Counted from the stretch's first letter, positions 9,963-17,865 are shown. The stretch is 31,112 bases of DNA from an uncultured Desulfovibrio sp. (GCA_947177085.1 CAMWTD010000002.1:1-31112), one strand, 5' to 3'. Made by a program: numbers and translations. The notes: generated from the sequence alone by a model not told the origin.

Positions 9963-10613
9963 CTATTGCACTGCCTGGATGAGAGCGTCGCCGATGAACC
10001 ACACCCGGGTGATGGCGCAGGTCCCCAAAAGGAGATATGCGCCCATGACTATCCAGATGGTCTTGCGCCAGAACTCGCGCCGCGCCTTGGAAATGAACCC
10101 GTATTTCACGCCGATGCGGTAGACGCCGATGCCGGTGTGGAGGATGCAGGCGGGCAGGAAGAAGACATAGAAGACCACCCAGCCCTCATGCAGGCGCATG
10201 GCGCTCTTGTCCACTTCCAGCGGCATGTCCACCATCACCGAATAGACGTGGAAAAAGGCCCCCACAAGGATGATGGTGGCCGTGACCACCTGCACCAGCC
10301 AGAGGCTCGTGTCCGCGTCGCCGAGCTCCCGGCTGTGCTGGAAATAGATGCGCAGCTCGCCCGCGCGGAAGGGCATCTTGCGCGCCGCGACCCAGAAATG
10401 GAAGACGATGATCAGCAGGATGAGCGGCGCGGCCACCTGCGCAAGGTAGACCTCTTCCATTATCCAGCCGATCCAGTCCGTGATTTTCGGGCTCAGGACC
10501 ACGCTGCCTTCCAGCACGAGGTGCACGCAGATGAACAGGGCGAGCACCGCGCCGGAAAGGGCCTGCCAGAAATCCAGACGTGATGCGACCTGTTGCGGGG
10601 AACGTGGGGTCAT
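9963..10613 (-). CDS. frdC: fumarate reductase dihaem cytochrome b membrane anchor
   Basis: The 216-residue protein has five membrane helices and exchanges electrons with menaquinone through two b haems. His31, His72, His122 and His159 lie in helices. The spacing of the last three (50, then 37) closely matches Wolinella FrdC His93, His143 and His182 (50, 39), so they are the likely axial ligands. The stretch around His159 reads CILHTGIGVYR, where I recall Wolinella reading VELHGSIGLYR; the E-pathway glutamate two residues before the histidine is therefore isoleucine here. GAGGAG precedes ATG 10613, and the gap to the upstream fumarase gene is nine bases. Confidence 0.94.
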   Translation of the reverse strand: MTPRSPQQVASRLDFWQALSGAVLALFICVHLVLEGSVVLSPKITDWIGWIMEEVYLAQVAAPLILLIIVFHFWVAARKMPFRAGELRIYFQHSRELGDADTSLWLVQVVTATIILVGAFFHVYSVMVDMPLEVDKSAMRLHEGWVVFYVFFLPACILHTGIGVYRIGVKYGFISKARREFWRKTIWIVMGAYLLLGTCAITRVWFIGDALIQAVQ

Positions 10614-10622
10614 GGCTTCTCC

Positions 10623-11180
10623 TCACAATTTACGGTACGGCTTTTGCCCGGCTTCATAATAGTCGCAGCCCTCGCTGTCGATGACCACGATGGCGGGAAA
10701 GTCCTCCACCACCATTTCCGCCAGCGCCTCGGGGCCCAGGTCCGGCCAGGCGAGCACGGTATATTTCTTGATGCGCTCGGCGATAAGAGCGCCCGCGCCG
10801 CCCACGGCCGCGAGATAGGGCACGCCGTTCTTCTTCATGGATTCCACCACTTCCGGCTTGCGGTAGCCCTTGCCGATCATGCCCTTGAGGCCCTCGTCCA
10901 TGAGGCGCGGGGCATAGGCGTCCATGCGGCCCGCGGTGGTGGGGCCGGCGGAGCCTATCGGCTTGCCCGGTTTGGCCGGCGTGGGCCCCACATAGTATAC
11001 GACCTGCCCGTGAAGGTCGACGGGCAGCTTCTCCCCCCTGTCGAGACACTCCACCATGCGCTTGTGCGCGGCGTCGCGCGCCGCGAGGATAGTCCCCGTG
11101 ATGAGGACCTTTTCCCCGGCTCTGAGACTGCGCGCCGTGGCGTCGTCGAATGGCGCGGTGATCCTTCTTGCTTCGGCCAT
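10623..11180 (-). CDS. two-subunit class I fumarate hydratase, beta (C-terminal) subunit
   Basis: The 185-residue protein corresponds to the C-terminal swivelling domain of class I iron-sulfur fumarases. The conserved stretch GSAGPTTAGRMDAYAP lies at about residues 76-91, followed by KGYRKPEVVESMKKNGVPYLAAVGGAGAL. The start was placed at ATG 11180, preceded by TTTAGGAG, rather than at the upstream in-frame ATG at 11210, which lies inside the alpha-subunit gene. It works with the alpha subunit encoded just upstream to interconvert malate and fumarate. L-tartrate dehydratase is the alternative for this family, but the frd and malic enzyme neighbours favour fumarase. Confidence 0.93.
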   Translation of the reverse strand: MAEARRITAPFDDATARSLRAGEKVLITGTILAARDAAHKRMVECLDRGEKLPVDLHGQVVYYVGPTPAKPGKPIGSAGPTTAGRMDAYAPRLMDEGLKGMIGKGYRKPEVVESMKKNGVPYLAAVGGAGALIAERIKKYTVLAWPDLGPEALAEMVVEDFPAIVVIDSEGCDYYEAGQKPYRKL

Positions 11181-11190
11181 GAGTCGTCTC

Positions 11191-12036
11191 CTAAAGCACG
11201 GCTTCGCCATGCCGCGCGGCGTGGCAGTTGATGTTCACGGCCACCGGCAGGGAAGCGATGTGCGTTGGAGCCCACTCCACATGCACGGCCACCGCCGTGG
11301 TTTCGCCGCCGAGGCCCTGCGGGCCGATGCCGGTCTTGTTGATGAGCGTGAGCAGCTCATCCTCGAAGGCCGCATAGCGGGCGTCGGGATTGCGCGTGCC
11401 GATGTCCCGGGCGGCCGCGCGCTTGGCGCACAAACAGGCGAGCTCCATGTTGCCGCCAAGGCCCACGCCCACCACCATGGGCGGACAGGAATTGGGCCCC
11501 GCGGTCTTTATCGCGTCAAGGATGACCTTGCGCACGCCCTCGATGCCGTCCGCGGGCACGAGCATCTTAAGAACGCTCTTGTTTTCCGAGCCCGCGCCCT
11601 TGGGGGCGAGCCGCAGGCGGATCCTGTCGCCGGGCACGATGCGGGTGTGGATGATGGCGGGCGTGTTGTCCTTGGTGTTCCGGCGCTCGAAGAGTGGCTC
11701 CTCCACGCTGGACTTGCGGAGGAAACCATCCACATAGCCCTGGTGGATGCCCTTGTTGACGGCTTCCTCGAAATCGCCGCCCGTGATGTGCACATCCTGG
11801 CCGATGTCCGCGAACACGACGGCAAGGCCGGTGTCCTGGCAGATGGGCGCCTGCTCCCGCCGGGCGATTTCCGCATTTTCCAGCAACTGGCCAAGGATGT
11901 CGCGCCCCACCGGGGAGGGCTCGCCGGCCTTGGCCTTCTCAAGCGCCGCCACCATCTCCTTCGGCAGGTCGCAGCAGGCTTCAACAGCGAGCCTTGCCAC
12001 CGCCGCAGTTATTTCTTCAGCCGGTATTTCCCGCAT
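11191..12036 (-). CDS. two-subunit class I fumarate hydratase, alpha (catalytic, 4Fe-4S) subunit
   Basis: The 281-residue subunit carries the [4Fe-4S] cluster of oxygen-labile class I fumarases. Cys66 in APICQDTG, Cys184 in PNSCPPMVVGVGLGG and Cys271 near the C-terminus (INCHAARH) are the expected ligands. The GGNMELACLCAKRA stretch following Cys184 is typical of the family. GGGAGGG precedes ATG 12036. It is the first gene of the block that continues through the beta subunit, frdCAB, the exchanger and the malic enzyme, all in the same direction with short gaps. The palindrome and tandem repeats just upstream probably belong to its promoter region. Confidence 0.94.
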   Translation of the reverse strand: MREIPAEEITAAVARLAVEACCDLPKEMVAALEKAKAGEPSPVGRDILGQLLENAEIARREQAPICQDTGLAVVFADIGQDVHITGGDFEEAVNKGIHQGYVDGFLRKSSVEEPLFERRNTKDNTPAIIHTRIVPGDRIRLRLAPKGAGSENKSVLKMLVPADGIEGVRKVILDAIKTAGPNSCPPMVVGVGLGGNMELACLCAKRAAARDIGTRNPDARYAAFEDELLTLINKTGIGPQGLGGETTAVAVHVEWAPTHIASLPVAVNINCHAARHGEAVL

Positions 12037-12076
12037 ATGCCCTCCCGGGAGGTGTTTCTGCTTATGACCGCGCTAA

Positions 12077-12092
12077 TTGAGTGGTCACTCAA
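12077..12092. promoter_or_regulatory. 16-bp perfect palindrome upstream of the fumarase-frd operon
   Basis: TTGAGTGGTCACTCAA is fully self-complementary and lies 41-56 bases before the fumarase alpha start codon, in the upstream region of the operon. It has the size and symmetry of a binding site for a dimeric repressor or activator. No regulator gene for it is evident in the window. Confidence 0.6.
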
Positions 12093-12134
12093 ACAGTTTT
12101 TGGGCAAACAGTTTTTGGGCAAACAGTTTTTGGG
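12090..12134. repeat. three perfect 15-bp tandem repeats abutting the palindrome
   Basis: CAAACAGTTTTTGGG occurs three times without mismatch or spacer, starting at the edge of the palindrome at 12077-12092. The units are AT-rich in a GC-rich window. Three in-phase copies could be a repeated regulator site or a slippage-prone spacer. The 254 bases from 12037 to 12290 hold nothing else but the porin terminator. Confidence 0.85.
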
Positions 12135-12241
12135 CCCAGTTTTCCAAAAGCGGCCCCATCTTAATGCGCTTTATTTCACAAGGCAAGGATTTTCCCGGAG
12201 CCCAGCCCGGAATATCCCCTGGCTTTCCCGGACGCCCCATG

Positions 12242-12270
12242 AAAAAGGGCGGCCCCGGGGACCGCCCTTT
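12242..12270 (-). terminator. intrinsic terminator downstream of the porin gene
   Basis: Read on the minus strand, AAAGGGCGG pairs with CCGCCCTTT around a nine-base loop and is followed by further T residues. It lies 21 bases past the porin stop codon and ends the BCCT-porin block before the fumarase promoter region. Confidence 0.85.
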
Positions 12271-12290
12271 CCATGTGCTCGAAAGACCGC

Positions 12291-13853
12291 CTAGAACTGG
12301 TAGGTGAAGATCACCTGCGCCTTCCAGGCGTCCTGCTTTTCGTAGGAGCCCCAGTCGCGGTAATCCTTCTTCCAGGTGTCATTGTCCATGAAGTTGGCGA
12401 TATAGCCCAGCTCCAGGTTGATGTCGAAGTTCTCGTACACCTTGTAGACATTGACGAGGTTGAATTCCAGAAGGCCGTCGTTGGTGGTGAGATAGGGGCC
12501 GTCAAAGAGGTTGCTGGTGCTCTCCCAGGCGTAGGCGTTGTTCATGTACTTGACCATGGAGGGAGAGTTGGTTCCGCCCCACCAGGCCACGCGGAAGGTA
12601 TGGGTGAGGTCCTCGATGAAGCTCATGTCGCGGAGCTGGAGGCCCACGCCCCAGGTTCCCGCCATGGAGACATTGAGGTCAAGGTAGTCGGCGGAGGGGC
12701 CCCAGCCCAGGTTGCCGTCGCCCATGAAGGAGGTCATGAAGGTGTAGGGGCACACCGAGGGCATCCGCTCGGAGCCGTTCTTCACATTGCCGTCGTCGCC
12801 CGAGGCGTACCAGCCGAAAATGCCGGGCACGCCCCAGTCCATCTTGTATTCCACAAGGGCCTTGGCGAGCCAGCCCTGCCGCTGGGTGGAGCCGCGGCGG
12901 ATGTCGTCCGGGTTGTTGCGCACCATGACGTCATAGCGGCCCATGGCCTCGACGAAGCCGTAGTTGAGGTCGAGCTCGAAGTTCCAGGGCTCCGCCAGAG
13001 TGACCTTGATGGGCAGCCCCGCCCAGAACATGCTGCCATAGGTCTTGGACGTGCCGCCGTAGCTGACCACGTTAAGGCCGCCGTGGCCGCTCTGGGCGTT
13101 GAGGAAGGGAGTGAGGGTGATGGCCGGCGCGCCGTCGGCGAGTTCGTTGTTCCGATAGTCGGGGAAACGGCCCGCGTTGCGGCCCTGCATCCCGTACATG
13201 GCCCAGGGCGTGATGGAGACGCCGTCAAAGTTCAGGGGCACGCTCAGGGTGAACAGGTCCATGTTGTCGAGGTAGTTCGAGGGATCGGACCCGTCGCGGT
13301 ATTCTTCGAGGCTGGCGTCGTAGTTGTCGTTGAAGGGACGGAACCACATGGCGGTGAGGCCGACATTCTCGGTCAGGTCCACATGGGTGTTGATGGCCGC
13401 GCCGCGCAGGTCAAAGACCGCGGAGCCCCCCGCCGCGTAGGGCAGCGCGAAGTTCTGCAGGCCCATGCGCGTGCGGATGCTCGTGTTGGGCATGGCCCAG
13501 TCGATATAGGCCTGGCGCAGCTTGACCATCTTGCCGTCCGCGCCGAGCGCGCCGCCCTGGCCCGCGAAGCCCCATTTCTGGGGCCCGATGAAGAACTGCA
13601 CCGTGCCGGAAAGCTCCTCGCTCGCCGTGGCGTCCAGTTGCAGGAAAAGGCGCTGCCTCGCGGCGAAGGTGTCCTGCGTGTTGGTCTTGCTCTTGCGGCC
13701 GCTGGCATCCTTGTGGTGCTTGGTCAGGTACGGGTCGGCCACGCCGAAGCCCATGTTCCATTTGCCCTTGACGCTGAAGTCGATGGCCTGGCTGTCCTGG
13801 GCCAGGAAGAGCCCCGCCGCCAGGGCCAGCAAGAGCGCTGCCGTCTTTTTCAT
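12291..13853 (-). CDS. outer-membrane homotrimeric porin, Desulfovibrio type
   Basis: The 520-residue protein has a signal peptide (MKKTAALLLALAAGLFLA, likely cleaved after QDSQA). The mature part has alternating hydrophobic and polar residues with many aromatic strand ends, finishing in QVIFTYQF. The terminal Phe is the usual beta-barrel assembly signal. The opening IDFSVKGKWNMGFGV and the overall length fit the outer-membrane porins abundant in Desulfovibrio. A second ATG directly upstream (13856) is possible; GGGGGA is better placed for 13853. It lies 97 bases downstream of the BCCT transporter gene on the same strand, so it may be part of the same transcript and admit the transporter's substrate. 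That link is inference. Confidence 0.88.
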   Translation of the reverse strand: MKKTAALLLALAAGLFLAQDSQAIDFSVKGKWNMGFGVADPYLTKHHKDASGRKSKTNTQDTFAARQRLFLQLDATASEELSGTVQFFIGPQKWGFAGQGGALGADGKMVKLRQAYIDWAMPNTSIRTRMGLQNFALPYAAGGSAVFDLRGAAINTHVDLTENVGLTAMWFRPFNDNYDASLEEYRDGSDPSNYLDNMDLFTLSVPLNFDGVSITPWAMYGMQGRNAGRFPDYRNNELADGAPAITLTPFLNAQSGHGGLNVVSYGGTSKTYGSMFWAGLPIKVTLAEPWNFELDLNYGFVEAMGRYDVMVRNNPDDIRRGSTQRQGWLAKALVEYKMDWGVPGIFGWYASGDDGNVKNGSERMPSVCPYTFMTSFMGDGNLGWGPSADYLDLNVSMAGTWGVGLQLRDMSFIEDLTHTFRVAWWGGTNSPSMVKYMNNAYAWESTSNLFDGPYLTTNDGLLEFNLVNVYKVYENFDINLELGYIANFMDNDTWKKDYRDWGSYEKQDAWKAQVIFTYQF

Positions 13854-13886
13854 CATTCCCCCAATGATTGAAGTTTCCTCCAGAAC

Positions 13887-13919
13887 GGCCGCCCCTTTTC
13901 CCGGTTCGGGGTGGCGGCC
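13887..13919 (-). other. stem-loop between BCCT and porin genes
   Basis: GGCCGCC (13887-13893) pairs with GGCGGCC (13913-13919), with further C/G pairing inside. No T-run follows on the minus strand. It may be an intercistronic stability element rather than a terminator. Confidence 0.4.
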
Positions 13920-13950
13920 CCGTCCGCGTTTCCGGCAATCCCCCCGCCGG

Positions 13951-15603
13951 TTACGCGGCCCCGCCGTCCGTCGGCGCGGTGGGGCTCCCCATGTCGAGAA
14001 AATACGGTGGCACATGGTCCCCGTCAACCTCGTCCTGGGGCAGGGGCTCCGCGCAATACTTGAGCGCGTAGCCGCCTTCCTCCCGCAGGATCTTGAGCCA
14101 GCAGGCCGTCACGAGCAGGATGGGCAGGATCATGAGCGCGCCCGAGAAGTTGCCGAACATCTTGGCGACCCCGAGGCCGCCCATGCTCACGAGCCCGAGG
14201 GCCAGCAGGCAGAGGGCGAAGCACCAGAAGGTGCGATGCCACTTGTTGGGTTCCGCGTCGGGCGGCAGGCGGTAGGTGGCGGTGCTGGCGCAGATGTAGG
14301 AGCCGGCGTTGACCGTGGTAGCGAGGAAGATGGTGGAGAGCAGGGCATAGGCCACGAGCACCACGTCCTTGAGCGGCAGGGTCTCGAGCACGGCGATCAT
14401 CGCCGCCGCGCCGCCCTTGGCCTGGAGGATGGAAACCACGTCCAGGATGCCGTTGCGCTGCACATAGAGCGAATAGGAGCCGAAGATGCCATGGATGCAG
14501 CAGGCCCCGGCCACCGTGCCGATGGTCCCCCAGACGATGATCTCGCGCACGGTGCGCCCGCGCGAGATGCGCGCGATGAAGAGGCCCATGAAGGGCCCGA
14601 AGCCCGCCCAGAAGAGGGCGTAGAAGATGGTCCAGTCACGCGGGAAGGTTCCGCCCATCCACGGGTCCGTCCAGAAGACCATGTTGGGATAGTTGCCGAG
14701 CCACTTGCCGAAGCCGTTGGTGAAGATGTTGAAGAGCTGCACCGTGGGGCCGCAGATGAAGCAATACAGGGCGAGCACAAGGGCCAGCGCGATATTGAAA
14801 TTGGAGAGCCACTTAATGCCCCGGTCGAGCCCCTTGTAGACGGTATAGCCCGCAATGAGGCCGCTTATCACGAGGATGACGGTCTGCGAGCCCAGCCCCG
14901 CGTCCGTGCCGAAGACGCTTTGCAGGGCAAAGGCCACGGTGGGCAGCGAGATGCACATGGTCACGGCCGTGCAGAACATGAGTCCGAGGAGGAAGAATAC
15001 GTCGAGCGCGCGCCCGAAGATGCCGTTGGCCTGCCCCTTGCCGATGATGGGCTCAGTGGCGGTGCTGATGCGCAGGAAGGGGGCCTTGCGGATATAGAGC
15101 ATGTAGGCGATGGGAAGCGAGGTGATGAGGTAGGTACACCACGCATTGGGCCCCCAGTGCATGAGCAGGTAGGCGAGCGCCCAGTCATAGGCCTCCACGC
15201 TCATGCTCTGGGCATACTGCGGCGGCTGGAGGATGTCCCAGAGGGGCTCGGTGATGGCCCAGAACATAATGGCCCCGCCCACGGCCGAGCAGAAGATCAT
15301 GGCCGTCCAGCTTATGAGGCTGAATTCCGGCTTCTCGTCCTTGCGGCCGAACTTGATGGAGCCCCAGCGGCTGAGCGCGTAATAGAAGCACATCACGATG
15401 AGGCCCACCGTAATCCACAGGTAGAGCGTGCCGAAATTGAAGGCCAGCGGATGATAGATGGCGGTGAAGAAGTCTTCGGACGCCTTCGGGATGATGACCG
15501 CGGGCAGACTGATAAGCAGGATGACGATGATGGTGGGGATGAGGATGCCCCATTCCGGCCGCAGGCTGTAGGACTGCTGGGCGGTAGGCGAGTCGCTGGA
15601 CAT
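13951..15603 (-). CDS. BCCT-family transporter, probably choline or related amine
   Basis: This 550-residue membrane protein belongs to the betaine/carnitine/choline transporter family, with about 12 helices and the family stretch DWTIFYALFWAGFGPFMGLFIARISRGRTVRE (residues 323-353, in two parts). Residues matching the BetP substrate prism are all present: Trp150, Trp155 and Tyr158 in MHWGPNAWCTY (BetP Trp189, Trp194, Tyr197) and Trp332 (BetP Trp374). Neighbours BetP Trp373 and Trp377 are Phe here. The glycine-rich first-repeat helix reads CSAVGGAIMFW rather than the usual GMG form, as in divergent or Na+-independent members. ATG 15603 follows AAGGAGGGC, and a sigma-54-like promoter lies just upstream. 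Given the CutC regulon, choline is the likely substrate; carnitine or betaine remain possible. Confidence 0.9.
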   Translation of the reverse strand: MSSDSPTAQQSYSLRPEWGILIPTIIVILLISLPAVIIPKASEDFFTAIYHPLAFNFGTLYLWITVGLIVMCFYYALSRWGSIKFGRKDEKPEFSLISWTAMIFCSAVGGAIMFWAITEPLWDILQPPQYAQSMSVEAYDWALAYLLMHWGPNAWCTYLITSLPIAYMLYIRKAPFLRISTATEPIIGKGQANGIFGRALDVFFLLGLMFCTAVTMCISLPTVAFALQSVFGTDAGLGSQTVILVISGLIAGYTVYKGLDRGIKWLSNFNIALALVLALYCFICGPTVQLFNIFTNGFGKWLGNYPNMVFWTDPWMGGTFPRDWTIFYALFWAGFGPFMGLFIARISRGRTVREIIVWGTIGTVAGACCIHGIFGSYSLYVQRNGILDVVSILQAKGGAAAMIAVLETLPLKDVVLVAYALLSTIFLATTVNAGSYICASTATYRLPPDAEPNKWHRTFWCFALCLLALGLVSMGGLGVAKMFGNFSGALMILPILLVTACWLKILREEGGYALKYCAEPLPQDEVDGDHVPPYFLDMGSPTAPTDGGAA

Positions 15604-15636
15604 GTGCCCTCCTTGCTTCGGTGGTTGGCCATGTTC

Positions 15637-15652
15637 TGCGAATCGTGTGCCA
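15637..15652 (-). promoter_or_regulatory. sigma-54-like promoter for the BCCT gene
   Basis: On the minus strand the sequence reads TGGCACACGATTCGCA, against the consensus TGGCACG-N4-TTGCA, with the invariant GG and GC at exact spacing. The predicted start would give a leader of about 23 bases before ATG 15603. Palindromic sites lie about 100 and 200 bases upstream. Confidence 0.75.
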
Positions 15653-15716
15653 AGGTTCACAATCCGGGGAGCGCCTTGCGGGACGCGGAGCGGAGGGGAA
15701 AGCGTCCGCTCCCGAA

Positions 15717-15732
15717 GCGACATTTGTGTCGC
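15717..15732. promoter_or_regulatory. palindromic activator site 1 (GCGACA-N4-TGTCGC)
   Basis: GCGACATTTGTGTCGC is a perfect 6+6 inverted repeat with a four-base spacer. It is centred about 98 bases upstream of the predicted BCCT start and about 206 upstream of the predicted phosphatase-family start. The same 16-bp architecture recurs at 15817 and 20556. Confidence 0.7.
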
Positions 15733-15737
15733 CTCTT

Positions 15738-15760
15738 GCGACAGTTTTTGCGCATTGCCG
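15738..15760. promoter_or_regulatory. extra half-site plus a 15-bp motif shared with the osmC upstream region
   Basis: A GCGACA half-site (15738-15743) is followed by TTTTGCGCATTGCCG (15746-15760). The same 15-mer with one change (G for A) occurs at 20573-20587, just after the palindrome upstream of osmC. The shared string supports common control of the two intergenic regions. Confidence 0.5.
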
Positions 15761-15816
15761 GAAACAGCGTTTCCACGCCGCAAATATCCCCGGGGGAGCA
15801 TACGGGGCGCAGGTGT

Positions 15817-15832
15817 GCGACACTTTTGTCAC
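15817..15832. promoter_or_regulatory. palindromic activator site 2 (one mismatch)
   Basis: GCGACACTTTTGTCAC is the same 16-bp dyad with one mismatched position in the right arm. It begins exactly 100 bases from the first site, about 106 bases upstream of the predicted phosphatase-family start and about 198 upstream of the BCCT start. Confidence 0.6.
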
Positions 15833-15904
15833 TTTTTGCACAAGCCGGCGCGGACGGCTGCGATGTCGCGCCGGGGCGCGCGGGGCCGCGCTGGACATTG
15901 CGGC

Positions 15905-15919
15905 TGGCATGGTTTTTGG
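15905..15919 (+). promoter_or_regulatory. sigma-54-like promoter for the phosphatase-family gene
   Basis: TGGCATGGTTTTTGG matches TGGCACG-N4-TTGC with correct spacing, but the last C of the -12 GC is G here, so it is weaker than the other two. The predicted leader to ATG 15979 is about 48 bases. Confidence 0.5.
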
Positions 15920-15978
15920 AATAGGCGGACAACGTCTCTCTGGCTCCCCATGCACCAACCACAGGAGAAGGAGTTCCC

Positions 15979-17865
15979 ATGGCCCCCAAAGCCAAACGCG
16001 CGGCCCTCATCGGCTATGACTGTCTGATCCCGAAGCGCCTTCTGAAAATGCTGGATGAAGGCGGCCTCGACAATTTCCGCCGCTTCATGCAGGAGGGCAG
16101 CTTCATCCCCGAGGGCTACAACCTGCCCACGGTCACGCCGCCCTCCTGGGCCACCATCTGCACGGGCGCCTACCCGCGCACGCATGGCGTGGAAGACTAC
16201 TACTACTATCACGAAGGCCAGTCGCTGGACTACAAGTTCACCTCCCAGGCCTTCGGCTCGGACATCGTCACCGCCGAGACCATCTGGGACTGCTGGGACA
16301 AGGCGGGAAAGAAGTGCCTCGTGGTCAACTATCCCATGGCGTGGCCCTCGCACATGAAGCACGGCGTCATGGTCATGGGCCAGGGCCTGTCCCCGGCCGA
16401 GACCCGCTGGCCCCTCCACGGCAACGAGCACAAGGAATTCCTCGGTTCCGAGAGCGTCATCTCCACCGACTTCTATCCCATGGGCGTGCAGGGTGAATTT
16501 GAGGACGCCGAGGGCTGGAAGAACCTGCCCGACACGGACGAGCCGCTGGAAATGACCGTCACCATGCACTTCAAGGAAGGCGTGGAGCCCGTTGAGGACC
16601 AGGTCTGGCATGTGCTCGCCTGGCAGAGCGGCGACGACGGCTATGACCGCATCACCGTGGCCCCGGAGAAGGACTTCGCCAAGGCTTTCTTCACCCTCAA
16701 GCCCAGGGAATGGAGCGAGCCCGTCCAGACGGACTTCACCATCATCGAGGACGGCCGCAAGGTGAAGGGCGTCTTCCGCGCCAAGCTCATGGAGCTTTCG
16801 GACGACGCGGAGGACTTCAAGCTCTATGTCTCCGGCATCGCGGGCGACAGCGGCTTCATCGCCCCCCCTGAGGCCGCGAAGGACATCGACTTCTCCAAGC
16901 AGATCACGGCCAATGACATCGGCCTCGTGGCCTTCCTGCACGGCATCATCGACACCGACACCGTGTGCGAGCTCGTGGAATTCCACAGCGCCTGGCTCTG
17001 GAACACCGTGGAGTCGCTCTTCAAGGCCAATCCCGACTGGGACCTCTTCTACATGCACTCCCACCCCATCGACTGGTTCTATCACGGCTGGCTCAGCGAT
17101 CTCGACAGCAAGGACCCGGAGGTGCGCGCCCGCGCGGAAAAGATGGAGCGCCACATCTATGAGGTGGAGGACCGCCTGCTCGGCAACCTCATGAAGGCCA
17201 TGGGCGACGAGACCCTCGTCTGCGTCTGCTCCGACCACGGCGCGACGCCGCTCGGGCCCATCCTCAACACCGCCCACGCCCTCAAGGCGGCGGGTCTCTG
17301 CGCCTATGAGCCCAAGAAGTCCGAGAACTACTGGGACATCTATGAGGAGACCGAGGGCTTCAACTACGTGCTGGACGTGAGCCAGTCCAAGGCCGTGCCC
17401 CAGCGCTACATGTTTGTGTATGTGAACCTCAAGGGCAAGTATCCCGGCGGCATCGTGGAGCCCGAGGACTATGAGAAGGTGCGCGACGAGATCATCAACG
17501 CGCTCCTCGACTACCGCCACCCCGAAACCGGCGAGCGCCCCGTGCTTCTCGCCGTGCGCCGGGAGGACGCGCAGGTCTTCGGCATGGGCGGCGCGCAGGC
17601 CGGCGACGTGGTTTATGTGCTCAAGCCGGAATACATGGCCGAGCACGGCTACGGGCTGCCCACGGGCGAGAGCGGCTGCGGCAGCCTCAAGAACCTGCTC
17701 ATGTTCCGCGGGCCCAACGTGCGCAAGGGCTATGTCTATCCGCGCCCGCGCTGGCTCGCCGACATCGTGCCCACCCTCTGCTACATGACCGGGGGCCCCG
17801 TGCCCGCGGACGTGGAGGGCGCGGTCATCTACCAGATCATGGACGACCCTGACCTCGTGAAGTAG
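15979..17865 (+). CDS. alkaline phosphatase-superfamily protein (type I phosphodiesterase/NPP-like)
   Basis: This 628-residue protein has no signal peptide and is probably cytoplasmic. Superfamily landmarks are Asp14 in ALIGYDCL (metal), Thr53 in PTVTPPSWATICTG (candidate nucleophile), TGAYPRTHGV, Asp365 and His369 in HPIDWFYHGW (metal site 1), and Asp419-His420 in CVCSDHGATPL (metal site 2). The last metal histidine, normally in a G-H-G-type motif before the LLMFRGP strand, is Cys567 in ESGCGSLKNL. ATG 15979 follows GGAGAAGGAG. It is transcribed divergently from the BCCT transporter and shares its regulatory region. NPP relatives include choline-phosphodiesterases and phosphonate hydrolases, so release of choline or handling of a phospho-derivative is a reasonable guess, but the substrate is unknown. 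Confidence 0.85.
   Translation: MAPKAKRAALIGYDCLIPKRLLKMLDEGGLDNFRRFMQEGSFIPEGYNLPTVTPPSWATICTGAYPRTHGVEDYYYYHEGQSLDYKFTSQAFGSDIVTAETIWDCWDKAGKKCLVVNYPMAWPSHMKHGVMVMGQGLSPAETRWPLHGNEHKEFLGSESVISTDFYPMGVQGEFEDAEGWKNLPDTDEPLEMTVTMHFKEGVEPVEDQVWHVLAWQSGDDGYDRITVAPEKDFAKAFFTLKPREWSEPVQTDFTIIEDGRKVKGVFRAKLMELSDDAEDFKLYVSGIAGDSGFIAPPEAAKDIDFSKQITANDIGLVAFLHGIIDTDTVCELVEFHSAWLWNTVESLFKANPDWDLFYMHSHPIDWFYHGWLSDLDSKDPEVRARAEKMERHIYEVEDRLLGNLMKAMGDETLVCVCSDHGATPLGPILNTAHALKAAGLCAYEPKKSENYWDIYEETEGFNYVLDVSQSKAVPQRYMFVYVNLKGKYPGGIVEPEDYEKVRDEIINALLDYRHPETGERPVLLAVRREDAQVFGMGGAQAGDVVYVLKPEYMAEHGYGLPTGESGCGSLKNLLMFRGPNVRKGYVYPRPRWLADIVPTLCYMTGGPVPADVEGAVIYQIMDDPDLVK

Noticed and set aside
12090..12134. CRISPR array
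   Set aside because: The three 15-bp units are contiguous, with no unique spacers, and there are no cas genes in the window.
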